Shown here: positions 24,787 through 31,777 of the stretch, one piece after another
How positions within the stretch are numbered: the stretch's first letter is position 1
How the letters are laid out: each line of letters starts with the position of its first letter
DNA from: an uncultured Polaribacter sp.
GTDB lineage: Bacteria > Bacteroidota > Bacteroidia > Flavobacteriales > Flavobacteriaceae
DNA length: 64,000 bases
NCBI RefSeq assembly: GCF_947501385.1
Contig: NZ_CANMVP010000019.1
Span: 38,912-102,911, forward strand
Direction: 5' to 3'
The notes under the pieces: model-generated
What the model was told of the DNA's origin: nothing
The model's input: the letters and a program-made list of their open reading frames with translations, nothing else
Database searches by the model: none
Made by a program: the position numbers and the translations under genes

Positions 24787-24794
24787 TATCTTTG
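24787..24794 (+). promoter_or_regulatory. -7 box of the hupE-like gene
   Basis: TATCTTTG matches TAnnTTTG and lies 23 bp upstream of the chosen ATG at 24818. A clear -33 element was not found. Confidence 0.4.
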
Positions 24795-24817
24795 AAATTC
24801 CTCTAAAGATTATAATA

Positions 24818-25399
24818 ATGGACGAATTTATTTTGTATTTTAAAATGGGTCTAAATCACGTTTTAGACTTTGGTGCTTATGATCATATATTATTTCTGGT
24901 TGTTTTAGCTGTTGTTTTCAGTTTTAACCAATTTAAAAAAGTATTGTGGTTGGTAACACTTTTTACCATTGGGCACTCTGTAACCCTAGCTTTGTCTGCT
25001 TACGGAATTCTAAATGTAAACATGAAACTTATAGAGTTTCTAATTCCTTTAACCATATTTATTACAGGTGTAATGAATGTGTTCACTGCAAAAAAATCAT
25101 CTTTAGGAAAAGAAAACACCAATTTAGTTTTTGCACTTTTCTTCGGGTTAATTCACGGTCTTGGATTTTCTAATTATTTTAAAATGATGGTGGGTAAAGA
25201 AGATGACAAACTGTTTCCTTTACTAGAGTTTGCTTTGGGGATAGAAACTGCTCAGATAATTATTGTCTTAGGCATTTTAATTATAGGCACCCTATTGCAA
25301 CACTTTGTTAGAGTTCCCAGAAGAGATTGGATTTTAGTTTGCTCTTCTATTGTAATTGGTTTTGCAATTCAAATGATGTTAGATCGCGTTTTTTGGTAA
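24818..25399 (+). CDS. HupE/UreJ-family membrane protein
   Basis: The 193-aa integral membrane protein has about six hydrophobic helices. Family features are the first helix region MGLNHVLDFGAYDHILFLVVL with conserved His and Asp, LFTIGHSVTLALSAYG, and FGLIHGLGFSNYFK, a His-rich signature of the HupE/UreJ_2 group, whose members are thought to move nickel or other metals. No hydrogenase or urease genes are in the window, so a metal role is unproven. The start at 24818 is chosen because the in-frame extension to 24590 would overlap the divergent AraC gene and the promoter. Confidence 0.8.
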   Translation: MDEFILYFKMGLNHVLDFGAYDHILFLVVLAVVFSFNQFKKVLWLVTLFTIGHSVTLALSAYGILNVNMKLIEFLIPLTIFITGVMNVFTAKKSSLGKENTNLVFALFFGLIHGLGFSNYFKMMVGKEDDKLFPLLEFALGIETAQIIIVLGILIIGTLLQHFVRVPRRDWILVCSSIVIGFAIQMMLDRVFW

Positions 25400-25561
25400 G
25401 TGAAAAGTAGCACTGTTTTACTTCGAGTTTACATAAAATGTCTTCCTGTGCATTTGCTGAACTTGATTCAAAAAAAACAGGAATCTAATTAGCAAATTTT
25501 ATTAAAAATTTTGTCTATTTATTAACGTTACAATCTTATGAATCTATTTACTTTCGTAATC

Positions 25562-25987
25562 ATGACAGAAAAGAAACAGTTAAAATATGATAAAGCTTAC
25601 TTAAAAATGGCTTTAGAATGGGGCAAACTTTCTCATTGCAAACGCAAACAAGTAGGTGCTTTAATTGTAAAAGATAGAATGATTATTTCAGATGGGTTTA
25701 ACGGAACGCCAACTGGTTTTGAAAATTGTTGCGAAGATGAAAACGGAAATACCAAATGGGAAGTTTTGCACGCAGAAGCAAATGCAATTTTAAAAGTGGC
25801 TTCTTCTACACAATCTGCAAAAGGTGCAACCTTGTATATCACATTGTCTCCTTGTATACAATGCAGTAAATTAATTCATCAAGCGGGCATAAAACGAGTA
25901 GTCTATGCAAATGCTTATAAAGATAATAATGGTTTGAATTTTTTAGAAAAAGCAGGTGTCGAAATTAATTATCTACCTTATGAATAA
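25562..25987 (+). CDS. deoxycytidylate (dCMP) deaminase
   Basis: The 141-aa zinc deaminase converts dCMP to dUMP for thymidylate synthesis. The zinc and catalytic motifs are LHAEANAIL (His and catalytic Glu) and SPCIQCSKLI (PCxxC). HCKRKQVGALIVKDRMIISDGFNGTPTGFENC is the standard N-terminal dCMP-deaminase block. ATG 25562 (MTEKKQLKYDKAYLKMALEWG) is chosen over 25538, which falls in a promoter-like TACTTTCG stretch. The stop overlaps the start of the S41 protease by 8 bp, indicating translational coupling, an order commonly seen in flavobacteria. Confidence 0.92.
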   Translation: MTEKKQLKYDKAYLKMALEWGKLSHCKRKQVGALIVKDRMIISDGFNGTPTGFENCCEDENGNTKWEVLHAEANAILKVASSTQSAKGATLYITLSPCIQCSKLIHQAGIKRVVYANAYKDNNGLNFLEKAGVEINYLPYE

Positions 25988-27551
25988 GAAAAATTTACCG
26001 CTTTTTTTAGCGATAGCAGTTGTTTTTGGTATTTTGATAGGAATGTCTTTTGGTGGAAATTCTAGCACGCTATTATTTTCCTCAAAAAGCTCATCTCAAG
26101 AGTTAAAAATAAAAAGACTCATCAATTTTATTGAAAATGATTATGTAGACAAAGTGAGTACAGATAGTCTTTTAGATGGCGCAATTACACAAATGTTGGG
26201 TGAGCTAGATCCTCATTCTGTATACATTCCGAAAGAAAACCTACAAGCTGTTAAAGAAAGCATGCAGGGCAATTTTGTAGGAATCGGCGTGCAATTTAGA
26301 ATGATTTCAGATTCTATTACTGTTATTCAACCTATCAAAGGTGGCCCAAGTATTAAAGCGGGAATAAAAGCTGGAGACAGAATTTTAATGGCCAATAAAG
26401 ACACACTTTTCGGAAAAGAAATGATAAGCGGTAAAGTGCCTAGATATTTAAAAGGAGAACCAAATACAAAAATTAAACTTCAAGTATATAGAAAAAGTAA
26501 CGACTCTTTATTTGATGTAAACATTACACGTGGCAAAGTAAATATAAAAAGCGTAGACCTTTCTTATATGATAAACGATTCTATTGGGTATATTAAACTA
26601 GATCGTTTTGCAAGAAATACCTATACAGAATTTAAAGCTTCGTTAAATAATTTGATCGATGAAGGCATGACAGATTTAGTGTTAGATCTTCGTGGAAATG
26701 GTGGTGGTTTTATAGACATTGCCAATAGTATTGTTGATGAGTTTTTAGAAGATAATAAACTCATTGTTTTTACTAAAAATAACAAAGGAGAAATCGATGA
26801 ATCTTTTGCAACCCGAAAAGGAGATTTTGAAAAAGGCGGTTTGTATGTTTTAATTGATGAAAACTCAGCCTCAGCATCAGAAATTGTTGCAGGCGCATTA
26901 CAAGATAATGACAAAGGAATTATCATTGGAAGACGTTCTTTCGGAAAAGGTTTGGTACAAATAGAAATGGATCTGGGTGATGGTTCTGCAGTACGCTTAA
27001 CAACTGCAAGGTATTATACACCCACAGGACGTTCTATTCAAAAACCATACGCTGGTAATGGAAATGCAAACTATTACGGAGATTATCAAGAAAGAATTTC
27101 TAGCGGAGAATTGCTAAGCAAAGACAGCATAAAGGTGGTAGACTCTTTACAATTTAAAACACCCAAAGGAAAAACAGTGTATGGCGGTGGTGGTATTATT
27201 CCTGACGTTTTTGTAGCGATAGACACCACTTCTTACATGTCTAATTTTTATTTTACCACCATCAATAATTTTGCTTTCGATTATGTAGACATGAACAGAA
27301 CAACATTAGAAAAATGGAATATTGATACTTTTATTGAAGGTTTTGACAAAGATGAAGCCGTTTTTAATACATATTTATCTGAAATAAAAGACAAAATTAA
27401 GCCTTCTTTTAGAGCAAAACAAAGCATCGAAAAATATTTAAAAGCATCTATTGCCAATGTACTTTTTGGCGATGTTGGTTTCTACAGAATTATACATCAA
27501 GAAGATAAAATGCTACAAAAAGTATTGGAGTTGGAGAAAGAAGAAGAGTAA
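25980..27551 (+). CDS. S41-family C-terminal processing protease
   Basis: The 523-aa envelope protease has an N-terminal membrane anchor or signal segment (LPLFLAIAVVFGILIGMSFGG), a PDZ domain (about 80-165, with GPSIKAGIKAGDRIL) and an S41 catalytic domain (about 170-360). The Ser-Lys dyad is in ENSASASEIVAGALQDND (Ser) and RRSFGKGLVQ (Lys). ELDPHSVYIP and DLRGNGGG are standard CtpA motifs. A helical C-terminal region of about 130 residues follows. The start codon ATG at 25980 lies inside the dCMP-deaminase stop (ATGAATAA). Confidence 0.93.
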   Translation: MNKKNLPLFLAIAVVFGILIGMSFGGNSSTLLFSSKSSSQELKIKRLINFIENDYVDKVSTDSLLDGAITQMLGELDPHSVYIPKENLQAVKESMQGNFVGIGVQFRMISDSITVIQPIKGGPSIKAGIKAGDRILMANKDTLFGKEMISGKVPRYLKGEPNTKIKLQVYRKSNDSLFDVNITRGKVNIKSVDLSYMINDSIGYIKLDRFARNTYTEFKASLNNLIDEGMTDLVLDLRGNGGGFIDIANSIVDEFLEDNKLIVFTKNNKGEIDESFATRKGDFEKGGLYVLIDENSASASEIVAGALQDNDKGIIIGRRSFGKGLVQIEMDLGDGSAVRLTTARYYTPTGRSIQKPYAGNGNANYYGDYQERISSGELLSKDSIKVVDSLQFKTPKGKTVYGGGGIIPDVFVAIDTTSYMSNFYFTTINNFAFDYVDMNRTTLEKWNIDTFIEGFDKDEAVFNTYLSEIKDKIKPSFRAKQSIEKYLKASIANVLFGDVGFYRIIHQEDKMLQKVLELEKEEE

Positions 27552-27571
27552 GTAGCTTTCTCTAATTTATG

Positions 27572-27579
27572 TATATTTG
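27572..27579 (+). promoter_or_regulatory. -7 box upstream of the antitoxin-like gene
   Basis: TATATTTG lies 21 bp before the ATG at 27601, giving the antitoxin-like gene its own promoter separate from the dCMP deaminase/protease operon. It also argues against the in-frame ATG at 27577, which overlaps it. Confidence 0.45.
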
Positions 27580-27600
27580 TATTTACATAGATATATTATT

Positions 27601-27846
27601 ATGGATCTAGCAACAAGAAAAAATAAATTTATAGAGGAGTTTGAAAAAATAAAAGATGCACGTTTAGTAGAGCGTTTTGAGTCTTTTTTACAAAAAGAAT
27701 TGAATCGTAAAGAAATCGTTGCCTACACTATTAATGGAGATTCAATTTCTAAAGAAGAATATAGAGGGAGAAATAGTAAAGCCGTTGAATCTTATAAAAA
27801 TGGACTCTTTAAATCTCAAGAAGAACTCTTAGAAAAGTATCAATAA
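27601..27846 (+). CDS. small antitoxin-like protein, toxin partner lost
   Basis: The 81-aa product (MDLATRKNKFIEEFEKIKDA...) has the build of Bacteroidota ParD/RelB-like antitoxins. A helical N-terminal region is followed by an ISKEEYRGRNSKAVESYKNG segment and the C-terminal toxin-binding-like SQEELLEKYQ. It is followed one base after its stop codon by the stub of a ParE-type toxin gene, which supports the reading as the antitoxin of a former toxin-antitoxin pair. No DNA-binding motif is certain. It looks intact and has its own -7 box. Confidence 0.6.
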   Translation: MDLATRKNKFIEEFEKIKDARLVERFESFLQKELNRKEIVAYTINGDSISKEEYRGRNSKAVESYKNGLFKSQEELLEKYQ

Positions 27847-27847
27847 A

Positions 27848-27943
27848 AAATTTAGAGTTTTGTATAAAATTATTGAGAAAAAAATTTTGATAACAAGAAT
27901 CTATCCCACACAAAAAGATCCAGAAAATATTTTATCGCATTGA
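27848..27943 (+). pseudogene. C-terminal remnant of a RelE/ParE-family toxin gene
   Basis: The uninterrupted frame reads KFRVLYKIIEKKILITRIYP then TQKDPENILSH and stops at 27941-27943. This matches the last roughly 30 residues of flavobacterial ParE/RelE toxins (typically ...YKI...ILITRIFPTKxNPxKI). The first roughly 65 codons of such a toxin are absent, so the gene has been cut by an internal deletion right after the antitoxin stop codon. The stop overlaps the TTG start of lpxH. It is too short to be active. Confidence 0.65.
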
Positions 27944-28707
27944 TAACAATCAACACTTCAGAAAATAAAAAAATCTACTTTGCTTCAGACCAACATTTGG
28001 GTGCGCCATCTCCAGAAACCAGTTTTCCTAGAGAAAAAAAATTTGTTGCTTGGTTAGATGAGGTAAAAAAAGATGCTAAAGCTATTTTCTTGCTAGGAGA
28101 TTTGTTTGATTTTTGGTTTGAATACAAGACCGTTGTTCCAAAAGGATTTGTAAGAGTTTTAGGAAAATTAGCAACAATTAGAGATAGCGGAATTCCTATT
28201 TATTTTTTTGTAGGAAATCACGATTTATGGATGCACGACTATTTCGAAAAAGAACTCGATATTCCTGTGTATCATGCTCCAAAAGAATTCCTCATCAATA
28301 ATAAAAAATTTTTGATTGGTCATGGAGATGGTTTGGGTCCTGGAGACAAAGGTTACAAACGCATGAAAAAGGTGTTTACATTTCCATTATTTAAATGGAT
28401 GTTTAGGTGGTTGCATCCAGATCTAGGTGTAAAATTAGGACAATACATGTCTGTAAAAAACAAACTCATTTCTGGTGATGAAGACGCTCAATTTTTGGGT
28501 GAAGAAAATGAATGGTTGGTACAGTATTGTAAAAGGAAACTTACAGAAGTACATTATGATTATTTCGTTTTTGGACATAGACACCTTCCATTAGAAATAA
28601 AATTGCAAGAAGATAGTACCTATATCAATCTTGGAGATTGGATATACTATTTTACGTATGGTGAGTTTAAGGAAAATAAGTTCTCGTTAAAAAAAATTAA
28701 CTACTAA
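27940..28707 (+). CDS. lpxH: UDP-2,3-diacylglucosamine diphosphatase (LpxH family)
   Basis: This metallophosphoesterase of lipid A synthesis hydrolyses UDP-2,3-diacylglucosamine to lipid X at the inner membrane. The 255-aa protein shows the full set of metal motifs: ASDQHLGAP, LLGDLFDFWFE, FVGNHDLWMHD, IGHGDGLGPGDKGYK and FGHRHLP. There is no in-frame ATG before the conserved N-terminus, so the start is taken as TTG at 27940, giving MITINTSENKKIYFASD. The upstream deletion that removed the toxin may have placed this gene behind the antitoxin promoter. Confidence 0.9.
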   Translation: MITINTSENKKIYFASDQHLGAPSPETSFPREKKFVAWLDEVKKDAKAIFLLGDLFDFWFEYKTVVPKGFVRVLGKLATIRDSGIPIYFFVGNHDLWMHDYFEKELDIPVYHAPKEFLINNKKFLIGHGDGLGPGDKGYKRMKKVFTFPLFKWMFRWLHPDLGVKLGQYMSVKNKLISGDEDAQFLGEENEWLVQYCKRKLTEVHYDYFVFGHRHLPLEIKLQEDSTYINLGDWIYYFTYGEFKENKFSLKKINY

Positions 28708-28753
28708 TTTTAATCTTAGAAGATTTCTTCTAAATAGAATATTTTAAAAATAA

Positions 28754-28783
28754 AAAAATGCTACTTTTTCAAGTAGCATTTTT
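28754..28783. terminator. bidirectional intrinsic terminator
   Basis: AAAAATGCTACTT (28754-28766) and AAGTAGCATTTTT (28771-28783) form a 13-bp stem with a 4-nt loop. It lies between convergent lpxH and the TonB-receptor gene and has A/T tracts on both flanks. Confidence 0.88.
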
Positions 28784-28811
28784 CAATTCAAATAATGAGT
28801 TTTAATAAAAA

Positions 28812-31631
28812 TTAAAACTGGTAATTTAAGGATAAATTAAACATCGTTCCTAACTGACTAAAGTGAGATCCATCATAAGTCGTTATAGCATAACGATTAT
28901 TAAATGTTATTGCATTTGAATTATTTTGAAGTTCAGTTAAACCAGAAGCCGTTATAGTTGTATCATTTAATATAGCCTGACCTGCTGCGTTTTCTGCTTT
29001 AAATGCCCATTCTGGTATTACATTAAATAAATTGTTTATATTAAATGCTATTGTAATTTTTTCAGTTGCATTAAAATTAACACCTAAATCAGTCACAATT
29101 TTTGGAGTAAACTCAGTTCTTAAGTTTTCACTCATAAACTTTTGTTTAAAAACTGTTTTTCCGAAATACGTATTGTTTAAAGATATATTAAATTTATTAA
29201 TGTCATAATTAGTACCTAAAATCCATTTTGTTTTTGGTCTAGAAGTAAACATTAAAGCTTCAGTAGATCTATCTAAAACAGGAACGTTTGTTCCATCTAC
29301 AGCAATCGTTGGTATTTCATTAGTTCTATCGTTCTCGATAGTATAGTTACCAGATAAGTTTAATGATAATTTACCATCACCAATTTCAACACCTTTAAAA
29401 TTAGACACAAAATCTAACCCAGAAGTTGTAGTATTTAAACCATTTATAAAAAATTGATTTCCTCCAATAGGATTTGTAAAGATAATTCTATCTTCAACAT
29501 CAATTTTATAATAATCTAAAGTAAAGCTAAAGTTTCTTGTTGGTCTACCACCAAAACCAATTGTAAAGTTTGTAGACTCTTCAGGTTTTAAACTAGGTAT
29601 ACCTAAAGCTCTTGCTTTTGGAGAAACGTTATTTACAATTCCATTTACTTCAATACCTCCATCTTCAGCAAAAGAATATTGTAATTTTTCTGTGTAAATT
29701 TGGTGTAAAGTTGGTGCTCTAAATCCTGTAGAAACAGATGCTCTAATTGTATATTTATCATCAGCAAACTTGTAACGAGAACTTACTTTCCAAACAAATG
29801 TACTTCCAAAGTCAGAGTAATCTTCTGCTCTAACAGTACCATTTATTAAGAAGTCTTCTGAAATATCCCAAGCTAAATCGAAATATCCACCTAAGTTATA
29901 TCTATTAAAGCTCCCAGAATTTCGGATGTCATTTCCTGCAAAAGAATCTGCACCACCAGCTTCATAAGAAGCAACACTTCCTTCAATTATAGTGAAAGTT
30001 TCATTTCTAAATTCAGTACCAAAACCTATTGCTACCTTATCCGATAGTATTTTAGAAATATCTAAATTTCCTACAATATGGCTAAATGCAGTTCCTCCTG
30101 GATTAAAACTAGTAGGGCTGTTTTCTCTATATCTGTTAGTTTCACTAAATTCAAAACCTTCAGTTGCTCCAATTGTTCCATCTCCGTCAAGATCATAAGC
30201 AGGTATATCTATATCTAAAACTCCATTCCCATTTAAATCACCAAAAATAGTTTGATCTTTAACTCCACTAGCATTATGAGAATTATTTATAGTATAGGTT
30301 TGTTGGTTACCTCCAAAAGTAATACTTGAATCAATATTCCAATCGTTTTTAACAGTCTTAAAACCTAATGTTGCATTATAATCATTTAATAAACCTTCAA
30401 ATGTTGGAACATATCCATCAAAACCTCCTGCTTCATTAGAAGGAAATAAATCTTGTAAATAAGCTAAATCTCCTGTTGCTACTTTCCAATATGGGGTTCT
30501 GTAATTAGCAAAAGAATTAACTTTTTTGAAAACATAAGCTGCATTAAAATATAATTTTGAGTTTTCACTTAAATCATACCCTCCATTAATTAAAAATTTA
30601 GAAGCCGCAGTTTCTGGTGCACCATTAATATTATTAGCATCTGGGTTTCTACCTAAAAATTCTTTAACATCTGCTAAAGGAGCATCAAAACCAGTACCTG
30701 CAAAAGCTTCTCCTTCTGCACTAACAACTCCTGGTCTGTTTGCTAAACTAGTTTTAGAAAAATCAACTGTATAATTAATAAAACCTTTATCATCTCCAAT
30801 TGTAGAGCCATTGTTTACAGCTATTCCAAACATTTCTCCATCACCTTCAGAAGTCATTCCTGTTCTTAAAGTTGCAGAACCTCCATTTGGAGTATCTTTT
30901 AGGATAATGTTCATTACACCAGCAATGGCATCAGAACCATATTGAGCAGAAGCTCCATCTCTTAGAATTTCAATTGACTTAATTGCGTCAGTTGGTATAC
31001 CAGAAATATCAGCACCTGTTTCACCACGTCCAGGAGAATCTTGTGTATATAGTAATGCACTTAAATTTTTACGCTTACCATTAATTAAAATTAACGTTCT
31101 AGAAGGCCCCATATTTCTAATTTCATACGGATCTAGTAAGGAAGTTGCATCATTTACAGGTGTTTGTACCGTATTAAATGAAGGAATCTTGTATTGTAAA
31201 GCCTTATCAAAGGTTGTTTGACCAGTAGATACTAAGTCTTTTGCAGATACGATATCTATTGGTAAAGGACTTTTTGTATTACTTCTCTGCGGTGTTCTAG
31301 AACCTGTTACTACAATTTCGCTTAAAGACTCACTTCCTTCTTCAATCATAATTGATAAAAAAGAACTGTCTGTTACATCTATCGTTTTGGTTTTAAAACC
31401 AAGTGAAGAAATCACAAATTTTGTTGGTAAGCTTTTTACAGTGATACTAAATTCACCATTGTTGTCTGTAGTTATTCCGTTAGAAGTACCTTTTTCTATA
31501 ACATTCATAAAAGGAAGCGCTTCGCCAGAAGTGTCGGTTACTTTTCCTTTAATAGTTTGTGCCAGTAAGCCTAGAGGTAACATTAACATAAAAGCAACGG
31601 TACATAATTTTAATAAATACTTTTGTCTCAT
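28812..31631 (-). CDS. TonB-dependent receptor (no STN domain)
   Basis: The 939-aa outer-membrane receptor has a signal peptide (FMLMLPLGLLAQ, to residue 25), a carboxypeptidase-D-like domain (IKGKVTDTSGEALPFMNVIE), a plug (about 110-240: SEIVVTGSRTPQRSN, GPSRTLILINGKRKN, ILRDGASAQYGSDAIAGVMN) and a 22-strand-type barrel. The QILRDGASAQYGSDAIAG-type plug is typical of non-SusC TonB receptors. Residues about 464-487 contain EF-hand-like acidic loops (DLNGNGVLD and DLDGDGTIG). It is the last gene after sigma-fecR-receptor 1; a 146-bp gap allows its own promoter. Substrate unknown. Confidence 0.93.
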   Translation of the reverse strand: MRQKYLLKLCTVAFMLMLPLGLLAQTIKGKVTDTSGEALPFMNVIEKGTSNGITTDNNGEFSITVKSLPTKFVISSLGFKTKTIDVTDSSFLSIMIEEGSESLSEIVVTGSRTPQRSNTKSPLPIDIVSAKDLVSTGQTTFDKALQYKIPSFNTVQTPVNDATSLLDPYEIRNMGPSRTLILINGKRKNLSALLYTQDSPGRGETGADISGIPTDAIKSIEILRDGASAQYGSDAIAGVMNIILKDTPNGGSATLRTGMTSEGDGEMFGIAVNNGSTIGDDKGFINYTVDFSKTSLANRPGVVSAEGEAFAGTGFDAPLADVKEFLGRNPDANNINGAPETAASKFLINGGYDLSENSKLYFNAAYVFKKVNSFANYRTPYWKVATGDLAYLQDLFPSNEAGGFDGYVPTFEGLLNDYNATLGFKTVKNDWNIDSSITFGGNQQTYTINNSHNASGVKDQTIFGDLNGNGVLDIDIPAYDLDGDGTIGATEGFEFSETNRYRENSPTSFNPGGTAFSHIVGNLDISKILSDKVAIGFGTEFRNETFTIIEGSVASYEAGGADSFAGNDIRNSGSFNRYNLGGYFDLAWDISEDFLINGTVRAEDYSDFGSTFVWKVSSRYKFADDKYTIRASVSTGFRAPTLHQIYTEKLQYSFAEDGGIEVNGIVNNVSPKARALGIPSLKPEESTNFTIGFGGRPTRNFSFTLDYYKIDVEDRIIFTNPIGGNQFFINGLNTTTSGLDFVSNFKGVEIGDGKLSLNLSGNYTIENDRTNEIPTIAVDGTNVPVLDRSTEALMFTSRPKTKWILGTNYDINKFNISLNNTYFGKTVFKQKFMSENLRTEFTPKIVTDLGVNFNATEKITIAFNINNLFNVIPEWAFKAENAAGQAILNDTTITASGLTELQNNSNAITFNNRYAITTYDGSHFSQLGTMFNLSLNYQF

Positions 31632-31777
31632 AAATAAATTCTTAGTTAATAAATGTGTTCTTACTTTAGTCTAAAGCGTGAACTGATTTATTATATAAGA
31701 CCGTAAAAGAAAAAGGATACCCTAAAAATTTTACTTTTTTTAAAAAAAAAGATAAAAAAGTATGAATTGCTTACTAA

